Shown: positions 37,051-44,528 of the stretch, in pieces | Layout of the letters: the number at the start of each line of letters is the position of its first letter | Numbering within the stretch: position 1 is the stretch's first letter | From: JAJCYL01 sp963664285 | Lineage (GTDB): Bacteria; Bacteroidota; Bacteroidia; Cytophagales; Cyclobacteriaceae | NCBI GenBank assembly: GCA_963664285.2 | Contig: CAXXNX010000043.1 | Span: 1 to 64,000 of the forward strand | Direction of reading: 5' to 3' | Length of the DNA stretch: 64,000 nt | The notes under the pieces: generated by a model | The model's input: only the letters and a program-made list of their open reading frames with translations | Databases searched by the model: none | Told to the model about the DNA's origin: nothing | Position numbers and translations under genes: made by a program

Positions 37051-38085
37051 CTACAATGACCTCCTCTTTATATATTTGAAATCGTTCTTGCATTCAATAG
37101 ACTTATTATTAACTATGGCTGATGCGGCTAGGAAGCCCATATTCCTGAAATCTGTGGAAATTACAGAAATGCCATCACTCAAGATCTCCTTAAGCAAGGT
37201 CTCGTTGTAAGAAAGAACACCAATATCCTTGCCCAACTCAATTCCCGATTCACGTTGTAGTTTTATTAACTGCGTGAGATCATTTTCTTCAATGACTATA
37301 TAAGCTGCACCCTTTTGCAATTCTTCATTCACATCGATCCTGTTAATGATCTTATGAGAAAAATTTTTGATCGAACAGAACCGACGAAATCCAAGAATGA
37401 TCTCTTTGGGGTAGGGATATTCATTGTCTGCTGGAAAGACCAACACCAACTCACTATACTTAGCCAGGTCATCATGTGCTGCTATCAATGATTCATAAAT
37501 GTCCGACTTGAAATCTTGGTAGATGCAATTATGATAATGATCGAAATCAGAAAATTTATGATCTAGTAAGGTGATTTTGTGTTTGGGAATTTTCTTTAAG
37601 AGGTTTTCAAATTCCTTTATTTCGAATTGTATAAAATGGGGCATAATAACATAATGATCGTAATCCTCAAGACGTTCGGAAATTATCTTTTCAAATAGAT
37701 CATAATGACAATGGTAGATGAAAAGGTCCAGATGAGCTTTTTCCTTTAGCTCGTGGGCCATAGCATTATATATTTCCTTTTTGTAAGCACTTAGTTTATT
37801 AAAAACTATAAGTGCTTTAAGTAAAGATTTAGGATTAGTATTTTTGATATAATAGCCCTTTCCTTTTACAGAATGAATAATTCCTTTATCCTTAAGCTCT
37901 TTGTAAGCTTTTTCAACCGTATCTCTTGACAGGTAGTAATCGAAGCTGAGCTGGTTTATGGATGGTAATTTCTTTCCATACTTCAATTGTCCGGATTCTA
38001 TCTTATTGATCACACTAGCTACGATCTGTCGGTACTTTGGAGTACTGGATCCTTCATTGATTTCTAGTGTAATAAAATCCTCCAT
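37051..38085 (-). CDS. GntR-family regulator with sugar-binding-protein-like sensor
   Basis: 344 residues. A winged helix at residues 15-75 (YRQIVASVINKIESGQLKYGKKLPSINQ in pieces, then LSRDTVEKAYKELKDKGIIHSVKGKGYY) is fused to a periplasmic-binding-protein/LacI-type sensor domain (about 88-335, with GKDIGVLSYNETLLKEI near 293). Bacteroidota use this architecture to control deoxysugar catabolism. It is divergent from the fused aldolase gene, with a 144-bp shared region holding repeated AGGATAGT elements. It is most likely the L-rhamnose-responsive regulator of the surrounding genes, with rhamnose or rhamnulose as effector. The family call is firm; the effector is inferred. Confidence 0.88.
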   Translation of the reverse strand: MEDFITLEINEGSSTPKYRQIVASVINKIESGQLKYGKKLPSINQLSFDYYLSRDTVEKAYKELKDKGIIHSVKGKGYYIKNTNPKSLLKALIVFNKLSAYKKEIYNAMAHELKEKAHLDLFIYHCHYDLFEKIISERLEDYDHYVIMPHFIQFEIKEFENLLKKIPKHKITLLDHKFSDFDHYHNCIYQDFKSDIYESLIAAHDDLAKYSELVLVFPADNEYPYPKEIILGFRRFCSIKNFSHKIINRIDVNEELQKGAAYIVIEENDLTQLIKLQRESGIELGKDIGVLSYNETLLKEILSDGISVISTDFRNMGFLAASAIVNNKSIECKNDFKYIKRRSL

Positions 38086-38110
38086 ACTATGAAAGGATAT
38101 CCTGTTGCTT

Positions 38111-38191
38111 TGAACTATCCTTCCGCAAAATTAGCTAATTGAATCAATCAAGCCTTCGGGACAGTACAGGATAGTATCAAATAGTATTCTG
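38111..38191. promoter_or_regulatory. candidate GntR operators in the divergent promoter region
   Basis: ACTATCCT lies at 38114 and its complement in CAGGATAGTATC at 38167. It is followed by ATAGTATTCTG, so that CAGGATA and TATTCTG form a spaced inverted repeat and ATAGTAT a direct repeat. This lies between the regulator and the fused aldolase gene, where both promoters must be. Confidence 0.5.
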
Positions 38192-38229
38192 CTGACATTT
38201 GAATTAATTTCAACAAAGCAATTTAAAGT

Positions 38230-40335
38230 ATGGCATTGACAAGAACCTTCAAACATGTAGACTACCTCTGGGATGAAGCAAAAGCAAATGAAATGCTCGA
38301 AGATGAGGTGGCCTTGTTATTGTATCGCTCTAATATCTTGGGTAGCGATCTCCGAATAACCAACTACGGAGGTGGCAACACAAGCTGCAAGACTTTGGAA
38401 GGAGATCCCCTTACCGGCAAACTAGTGGACATCATGTGGGTTAAGGGTTCAGGCGGCGATATCGGAACTCTCCAGAGAAATGGCCTGGCAGGTCTTTATC
38501 TTGAGAAGCTAAGGGCATTAAAATCAATTTATGAAGGATTGGAATTTGAAGATAAAATGGTAAGGTTATTTGATCATTGCATTTACGACCTCGATTCGAA
38601 GGCGCCTTCTATTGATACTCCCCTCCACGCTTTGCTTCCCTACAAGCACATAGATCATCTCCATCCCGATGCTGCCATTGCCATCGCAGCGTCAAAAGAC
38701 GGCGAGAATATCATGAAAGAGATCTATGGTGACGATTTCGTGTGGATCCCCTGGCAAAGACCTGGTTTTGATCTTTCCCTTAAGCTGGAAAAGGCAATTA
38801 ACGATAACCCCAGTTTGAAAGGCCTCTACCTGGGAGGACATGGTCTATTCACTTGGGGGGATACCGCTTTTGAGTGCTATATCAATTCTTTGGAAGCCAT
38901 AGAACAGGCCAGCGAATACCTTGAAGCTAACTATGGCAAGAAAAGACCAGTATTCGGTGGGGTCAAAGTAGATTCCTTACCAAAAACCCAAAGATTAGAT
39001 CAGGCCGCTACCATTGCGCCAATATTACGAGGATTAGCCTCTAGTTATAACAGGATGATTGGCCATTTTACTGATGATGAACGAGTATTGGAATTCGCCA
39101 ATAGCCATGATATTGCAAAGTTGGCCCCTATGGGTACCAGTTGTCCCGATCATTTTCTCAGGACTAAAATCAGCCCATTGGTGCTTGATCTCCCTGCAGA
39201 TTTAGATCTTGCTGACAAGACCGATATAAAGGAACGTTTGGAATCGGCGTTTGAAAAATACCGTGAGCTTTATACCAACTACTACCAAACCCATAAACGG
39301 GACAATAGCCCTGACATGAGGGATCCCAATCCGGTGATAATCATTTGGCCCGGGGTAGGTATGTTTTCTTTTGCCAAAAACAAACAGACTGCAAGGGTTG
39401 CCAGTGAATTTTATCTCAACGCCATCAATGTTATGAAGGGGGCAGAGGCGGTGTCTGAATATGTTTCACTGCCCCTTCAGGAATCATTTGACATTGAATA
39501 CTGGCTCCTGGAGGAGGCGAAACTCCAAAGGATGCCCAAAGAAAAATCCTTATCCAGAAAAGTTGCCCTCGTAACCGGCAGTGCTGGTGGAATAGGGAAA
39601 GCCATCGCGGATCAGTTAGTTAATGCAGGAGCTTGCGTCATCATTACTGATATTGACCAGGATAGACTGGTGGCAGCCCAGAAAACATATGCAAAAGATA
39701 CTTCAACTTATGCGGTGTTGGATGTAACACAACCTCAAAGTATAGCAGAAGCATATAAGGTAGCGTGTCTTGAATTTGGAGGTGTCGACATTATAGTCAA
39801 TTCAGCAGGCCTGGCAATTAGTAAACCACTGGAAGAAACGAGTGAACAGGATTACGCGCTACTAATGGATGTATTGGTAAAAGGGCAATTTGCTACCTCA
39901 CAAAAAGGGGTAGAAATCTTACGGGCCCAAGGATTAGGTGGGGATATTATTAATATTGCCAGCAAGAATGCCTTGGTTTCTGGTCCTAATAATGTGGTGT
40001 ATGGAACAGCTAAAGCAGCTCAGACGCACATGTCTAGACTACTTGCTGCTGAACTCGGCCCTAACAAGATCAGGGTAAATGTGGTAAATCCGGATGCAGT
40101 CATCGGTGGCAGTAAGATATGGGAAGGAAAATGGGCTGAAGGTCGAGCTAAGGCCTATGGAATTACTGTAGAAGAACTCCCAGGTCATTACGCAAAAAGA
40201 ACATTGCTGAATGAAATCATTGAAACCGGGGATATTGCGAATGCGGTCTTGGCTTTTGTAGATGGCCGTCTCTCAAAAAGTACAGGTAACATTCTAAACG
40301 TCGATGGTGGCGTAGCCGCAGCTTTCGTGAGGTAA
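38230..40335 (+). CDS. rhaEW: fused rhamnulose-1-phosphate aldolase / L-lactaldehyde dehydrogenase
   Basis: 701-residue two-domain enzyme. Residues 1 to about 430 are a class II aldolase domain (LRITNYGGGNTSCK near 40, WVKGSGGDIGTL near 70, and the metal-site stretch HIDHLHPDAAIAIAAS near 140). It would split rhamnulose-1-phosphate into DHAP and L-lactaldehyde. Residues from about 440 to the end are a short-chain dehydrogenase (VALVTGSAGGIGKAIAD near 444, NSAGLA near 535, NIASKNALVSGPNNVVYGTAKAA with the Ser-Tyr-Lys set). It would oxidise lactaldehyde to L-lactate. The full length matches the RhaEW/YuxG type. It is intact and followed 48 bp later by the isomerase. Confidence 0.93.
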   Translation: MALTRTFKHVDYLWDEAKANEMLEDEVALLLYRSNILGSDLRITNYGGGNTSCKTLEGDPLTGKLVDIMWVKGSGGDIGTLQRNGLAGLYLEKLRALKSIYEGLEFEDKMVRLFDHCIYDLDSKAPSIDTPLHALLPYKHIDHLHPDAAIAIAASKDGENIMKEIYGDDFVWIPWQRPGFDLSLKLEKAINDNPSLKGLYLGGHGLFTWGDTAFECYINSLEAIEQASEYLEANYGKKRPVFGGVKVDSLPKTQRLDQAATIAPILRGLASSYNRMIGHFTDDERVLEFANSHDIAKLAPMGTSCPDHFLRTKISPLVLDLPADLDLADKTDIKERLESAFEKYRELYTNYYQTHKRDNSPDMRDPNPVIIIWPGVGMFSFAKNKQTARVASEFYLNAINVMKGAEAVSEYVSLPLQESFDIEYWLLEEAKLQRMPKEKSLSRKVALVTGSAGGIGKAIADQLVNAGACVIITDIDQDRLVAAQKTYAKDTSTYAVLDVTQPQSIAEAYKVACLEFGGVDIIVNSAGLAISKPLEETSEQDYALLMDVLVKGQFATSQKGVEILRAQGLGGDIINIASKNALVSGPNNVVYGTAKAAQTHMSRLLAAELGPNKIRVNVVNPDAVIGGSKIWEGKWAEGRAKAYGITVEELPGHYAKRTLLNEIIETGDIANAVLAFVDGRLSKSTGNILNVDGGVAAAFVR

Positions 40336-40383
40336 TAGACTTTAAAGTAGTGCGTAAATCCCTTATTTTAAGTCTTACTTAAT

Positions 40384-41658
40384 ATGATCACAAAGAAAGA
40401 TATCCAGGAATTCGATTCACCGTCGCTTCAAAATCATAAGAAGAAGTTAACCCCATTGGTTGATTCTTTGCAGTCAAAAGGTTTTGATACCCAGAATTTA
40501 TTAAAGAAGATTGGCGATTTTCAGATCGCCATACCCAGCTGGGCGCTGGGAACAGGAGGAACCAGATTTGGCAGATTTCCTGAAGGTGGTGAGCCGAGAT
40601 CCCTGGAAGAAAAAATAATGGACATTGGTCTGTTGCATAAACTTAACTGTTCGAGTGATTCCGTTAGTCTACATATCCCTTGGGATATACCTTCGGATTT
40701 AAATGCTTTAATTGAACTGGCTGGTTCTCAGGACATTCATTTCGATGCCGTGAATTCCAATACCTTCCAGGACCAAGAAGGAGACGAATATTCTTACAAA
40801 TTCGGCTCATTATCTCATACCGATCTTAGAAACAGAGATCAGGCTATAGAGCACAATAAACAAGTCATTGATTATGGGATCCAGTTAGGCTCAAAGGCTC
40901 TAACTGTTTGGTTGGCGGATGGATCGTGCTTTCCGGGCCAAAATAATCTTCGTGAGGCTTTGGAGAGGACTATTGAATCACTGACCGAGATCTATAATTC
41001 CCTTCCACCTGATTGGAAAATGCTCATCGAGTATAAGCCTTATGAGCCAAATTTTTATTCTACGGTTATTCAGGACTGGGGTACTTCTCACCTTATTGCG
41101 TCCAAACTAGGACCAAAGGCCAACTGTCTAGTAGATCTAGGTCACCATCTGCCTAATACCAATATGGAACAGATCATCGCAACCTTAATGATGGAAGAAA
41201 AATTAGGCGGTTTTCATTTCAACGACAGTAAATTCGGGGATGATGACCTCACTGCAGGTAGTATTAAGCCCTACCAGCTTTTCTTAATATTCAATGAACT
41301 TCTGGACGGTTTACGGAATAAGCCTGAAACCAAAATATCATGGATGATCGATGCGAGCCATAATGTGAAAGACCCTCTGGAAGACCTGATACAATCTGTA
41401 GAAGCTATTAAATTGGCCTTTACCCAAGCATTAATCATTGATAATACGGCTTTAAGGAATGCCCAGGACTCTAATGATCCGGTCCAGGCTCAAGAAGTTT
41501 TACAGGAAGCATTTAGAACCGATATACGCCCATTATTAGCGGAATCACGACGCATAAAGGGTGGAGCACTTAACCCAATTCAGGCCTTTAGACATTTCAA
41601 TATCAGAAATAAGTTAATTAAAGAAAGAGGTGTGACGTCAACTTCATCCGGGTTATGA
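40384..41658 (+). CDS. rhaI: L-rhamnose isomerase, RhaI/TIM-barrel sugar isomerase type
   Basis: 424 residues of the xylose-isomerase-like TIM barrel, RhaI-type L-rhamnose isomerase, which converts L-rhamnose to L-rhamnulose using divalent metal. Recognisable are IAIPSWALGTGGTRFGRFP near 55, VSLHIPWDIP near 98, LIEYKPYEPNFYSTV near 218 (metal-ligand Glu), CLVDLGHHLPNTNMEQI near 250 and GGFHFNDSKFGDDDLTAGS near 277 with the Asp/His ligands. It is intact and follows the fused aldolase in one operon. The regulated partners are mutarotase and kinase genes nearby. Confidence 0.9.
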   Translation: MITKKDIQEFDSPSLQNHKKKLTPLVDSLQSKGFDTQNLLKKIGDFQIAIPSWALGTGGTRFGRFPEGGEPRSLEEKIMDIGLLHKLNCSSDSVSLHIPWDIPSDLNALIELAGSQDIHFDAVNSNTFQDQEGDEYSYKFGSLSHTDLRNRDQAIEHNKQVIDYGIQLGSKALTVWLADGSCFPGQNNLREALERTIESLTEIYNSLPPDWKMLIEYKPYEPNFYSTVIQDWGTSHLIASKLGPKANCLVDLGHHLPNTNMEQIIATLMMEEKLGGFHFNDSKFGDDDLTAGSIKPYQLFLIFNELLDGLRNKPETKISWMIDASHNVKDPLEDLIQSVEAIKLAFTQALIIDNTALRNAQDSNDPVQAQEVLQEAFRTDIRPLLAESRRIKGGALNPIQAFRHFNIRNKLIKERGVTSTSSGL

Positions 41659-41702
41659 CAATCGCAAATAAGCTTGGCCGCCTGGTCCACCGTCACAGAT
41701 GC

Positions 41703-41961
41703 CTCAAAGGTTTTCGAGGTTTCTGGCATTGATGGGTGAGGCCAATCATCAGGAACTTTTGACCTTATTACACCTGATGCTTCATTTGAATTTCCCTACC
41801 AACTACCAGGTACCGTCACATTGATCAGGAATTCCACCTATCTACTCAAAAGACATTACCTCAACATCTATTTTGTGAAGTCGAATTCAAAGAGAATATA
41901 ACATACGACTAGAAGGTCTCCTTCATTAAGGAAAAAGATACCGTATTTTATCGAGGAAAAC
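41703..41961 (+). pseudogene. patchwork partial duplicate of the next gene, ending in an IS1380 scrap
   Basis: Three blocks copy the intact gene at 41997-42404: 41725-41823 matches 42016-42116 less one base, 41830-41900 matches about 42249-42321, and 41902-41924 matches 42355-42376. The intervening 130 and 34 bp of the intact gene are missing and replaced by short filler. The last block is followed by 34 bp (41928-41961) identical to the start of the IS1380-like transposase gene (GGAAAAAGATACCGTATTTT...). It has no coding capacity. The structure resembles template switching during repair and not a clean tandem duplication. Confidence 0.75.
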
Positions 41962-41996
41962 TACTTAGTAACATTCAATTATTTGTTGTTTAAAGG

Positions 41997-42404
41997 ATGA
42001 TACATCAAAGTAAGTTTTCGAGGTTTCTGGCATTGATGGGTGAGGCCAATCATCAGGAACTTTTGACACTTATTACACCTGATGCTTCATTTGAATTTCC
42101 CTACCAACTACCAGGTATTCCCAAAGTCATAAGAGGATCCAAAGATATTTCTCATTTTCTTGAAAAAAGGAGATTTAAATACCACAATATCAGTCCGCTA
42201 TTTATTACTGCTATTGACCCACACAAAATCTTTGCGGAGATTGCCGTTCAGGAATTCCACCTATCTACTCAAAAGACATTACCTCAACATCTATTTTGTG
42301 AAGTCGAATTCAAAGAGAATATGATCTACTATTACAAGGAGTTCTTCAATCCAGTCATACGACTAGAAGGTCTCCTTAATCATGATCAGGAGAATTTTAT
42401 CTAA
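41997..42404 (+). CDS. SnoaL/NTF2-like protein
   Basis: 135 residues with the cone-shaped NTF2/SnoaL-like pattern: FSRFLALMGEANHQELLTLITPDASFEFPYQLPG in pieces, then RGSKDISHFLEKRRFKYHNI and a strand pair ending CEVEFKENMIYYYKEFFNPV. Such proteins act as small-molecule isomerases, hydratases or lactonase-like enzymes, or simply bind ligands. It is located between the rhamnose isomerase and mutarotase genes, so a role in the same pathway is possible. It is intact, while a degraded partial duplicate lies directly upstream. The start may be ATG 41997 or a downstream Met; the first is favoured because the duplicate shows similarity from there. Confidence 0.7.
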   Translation: MIHQSKFSRFLALMGEANHQELLTLITPDASFEFPYQLPGIPKVIRGSKDISHFLEKRRFKYHNISPLFITAIDPHKIFAEIAVQEFHLSTQKTLPQHLFCEVEFKENMIYYYKEFFNPVIRLEGLLNHDQENFI

Positions 42405-42823
42405 GTTCAGGACATAAAAGATGTCGTCATTCTCGAAAATAATGGCTCTTAGCCTCTCTACCCTTTTCAGAGGGAGTGTTGCGACCGAAGAATCTCCTGG
42501 AAGAGCTTTTAAGGTAGACTACATAGTTCAATGGCACCTCAAAAAAAAGCACCCCTCACCAGGGATGCTTTAACCTTATATGAACCAAAGTTATAATTCT
42601 TGATTCTTCTCAAATAAATGAACAGCGCCATTATAGCACTATTCATTCTCCATAGCTTTACGAAGTCGAAATTGCTTGCTACTACTAGTAAAAAGCTTCA
42701 TACTCAGTCAAAATAACAACAATTCCTTCTTACAGCTATCATGTACTATCCTGCCTGAAATGACAGTATTCAATGCTACTAGGAGTTCTCCCATTTTATC
42801 TAAATTGAGTTGACAAAATCAAG
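42405..42823. other. gene-free stretch with terminator and operator-like site
   Basis: About 420 bp between the SnoaL-like gene and rhaM. It holds the hairpin described separately and GTACTATCCTGCCTG at 42742-42756, about 70 bp before rhaM. This is the same ACTATCCTG motif found at other rhamnose genes. I see no further ORF or RNA. Confidence 0.5.
42541..42573. terminator. intrinsic terminator candidate
   Basis: AAAGCA / TGCTTT plus CCC / GGG (one mismatch between them) form a 9-bp stem with loop TCACCA at 42546-42571. Eight A precede it, so the strong U-run is on the reverse strand. On the plus strand only a short TTT follows. It probably ends the SnoaL-like transcript and insulates rhaM. 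Confidence 0.55.
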
Positions 42824-43153
42824 ATGACTATGCAAAAAGTAGCCTTCACCATGCAATTAAAACCTGGCTATGAAAATGAATACAAAAAAAGGCATGACCA
42901 GATTTGGCCTGAACTTTCTCAAGCGCTCAAAAATGCAGGAATTAGGGATTACGCCATCTTTCTGGACAAGACCACAAGGGTTCTTTTTGCGGTCCAGGAT
43001 TTAGAAGAAGATGCCGATACCACCGTACTGCCCGGCCAGGAAATTGTTATGAAATGGTGGGAATATATGGCCGATATTATGGAGACCAACCCCGATCATT
43101 CACCGCGAACTACTCCATTACAACTGGTTTTTGAATTAGATTCAATGGAGTAG
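42824..43153 (+). CDS. rhaM: L-rhamnose mutarotase
   Basis: 109 residues matching the small RhaM family that interconverts alpha and beta anomers of L-rhamnose before the isomerase. Signatures are FTMQLKPGYENEYKKRHDQIWPEL (active-site His in KRHDQIWPE near 24), AGIRDYAIFLD, and the closing MKWWEYMADIMETN. It is intact, with its own upstream operator-like site and a strong terminator directly downstream, so it can be transcribed as a single gene. A start at the second ATG (42830) would shorten it by two residues. Confidence 0.93.
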   Translation: MTMQKVAFTMQLKPGYENEYKKRHDQIWPELSQALKNAGIRDYAIFLDKTTRVLFAVQDLEEDADTTVLPGQEIVMKWWEYMADIMETNPDHSPRTTPLQLVFELDSME

Positions 43154-43160
43154 AATGACT

Positions 43161-43191
43161 AAAAAAATAGGGGCCTAAGCCCCCATTTTTT
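43161..43191 (+). terminator. intrinsic terminator of rhaM
   Basis: Stem GGGGC-CTAA-GCCCC (43170-43183) followed by CATTTTTT, 8 bp after the rhaM stop; an A-run on the other side makes it usable in both directions. Confidence 0.85.
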
Positions 43192-43214
43192 ATCCTATTT
43201 TTATCTTGGATTGT

Positions 43215-43372
43215 TTACTCTATAATCAATCTTCCGCTGTCCTTCCTGTTTCCATATCTTAATTCATACAACGCAATTCCCGGTGGAATCACTAATCTGT
43301 TGATATCGAATTCAAGTGTATGAGATCCACTTGGAATTGTCAATATGTCTGAAGATAAAACCTTTCCCTGCA
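43215..43372 (-). pseudogene. T9SS C-terminal sorting domain fragment
   Basis: Reverse-strand frame whose last 50 codons read IPSGSHTLEFDINRLVIPPG then ALYELRYGNRKDSGRLIIE. This is the pattern of a type A Por-secretion tail (Gly-Ser-His-Thr-Leu-Glu, Pro-Pro-Gly-Ile-Ala, Ser-Gly-Lys/Arg-Leu-Ile at the very end). The rest of the secreted protein is gone. Upstream the sequence turns directly into an FtsX permease fragment on the opposite strand, with no IS at the join. Confidence 0.65.
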
Positions 43373-44528
43373 TACTATTCCAGTTTTTTGGAGAATCGAT
43401 CTTTATTGCTGTCATCTCCTTCTTGTTGGCTATTCTCATGGCACAGCTTTCCCTGCCTGGCTTCAATACTCTTGTTGATAAAGAATTGGTAATTGACTAC
43501 AGTTCACAAAAGTTCTGGTTATTTTCATTCCTGGTGATTTTTATAACCGGTGTCATTTCCGGAAGCTATCCAGCCCTTTATCTGTCCGCGTTTCAGCCGG
43601 TGAAGACGCTTAAAGGAGCGGTTTCAATGGGTAAAGGAGCTTCGACACCCAGAAAAGTTATGGTAATTTTACAATTCGGCTTCTCCATATTCCTGATGAT
43701 TGGTACTGTAGTCATTTTCAATCAGATTGACCTCGTACAAAACAGACAATTGGGTTACAACCAGGAAAATTTGATCGGTATCGAGAATACAGATGAAATA
43801 GCCAAAAACTATCATGTACTTAAGCAGGAATTACTACAATCCGGTGTAGTGGAGGCGGTTACAAGGTCCAACAGCCCAATTACTGCGATCTGGTCAAATA
43901 ATTTTTTGGGGTGGCCCGGCAAACCGGAAACCCAAAAAGTTATTTTTACCACCATTGCCACAGAATATGATTACACCAAAACCATGGGTATTGAGCTTTT
44001 GATGGGCAGGGATTTTTCCAAAGAGTTTGCCACTGATTCATCGGCCATCATCATCAATAAGGCCGCTCTCGATATTATGGATCTTGAAGATCCTCTTGGT
44101 ACACAATTAGATTTATGGGACGAGAAACGTACTCTCATTGGAGTGGTGGACAATGTTTTGATGGGGTCACCCTATGAAGCTGTCAGACCAATGTTTATGT
44201 TTATTAATCCTGAATGGATCAGTTATATAACCGTGAGGTTGAAAGCAACTGATGATCTGCAGAGATCGCTTGCAGCTGTTGGAGGTATCTTTGAAAAACA
44301 TAATCCTGCCTATCCGTTTGAATACAAGTTTGCCGATGAGGAATTTCAGAAGAAGTTTACCACTATAGAGATGACTCGTAAGCTTGCCGGTCTTTTTTCT
44401 TTATTGGCCATACTCATTACCGGCTTAGGATTATTCGGATTGGCTTCTTATATGGCTGAACAAAGGACCAAAGAAATAGGCATTCGAAAAGTGCTGGGTG
44501 CTTCTGTACAGAGTCTGGTGAGTCTTAT
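43373..44528 (+). pseudogene. FtsX-like ABC transporter permease, fragment 2
   Basis: C-terminal two-thirds of a Bacteroidota-type FtsX/MacB permease, starting in a membrane helix (FFGESIFIAVISFLLAI). It continues through the hinge GSYPALYLSAFQPVKTLKG, the second transmembrane set (VMVILQFGFSIFLMIGTV) and the second periplasmic domain. It reaches the signature RTKEIGIRKVLGASVQSLVSL before hitting IS1380-like copy 6. The 5' part is lost at a non-IS junction near 43372 and the last membrane helices are lost at the IS. The sequence beyond the IS is unrelated. Apparent Met starts lie in foreign sequence. No ATPase partner is near. Confidence 0.82.

Noticed and set aside
41725..41930. Partial gene copy with internal gaps as evidence of an intron or spliced retrocopy
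   Set aside because: No intron borders, reverse transcriptase or poly-A; filler bases and an IS scrap at the joints fit repair by template switching better.
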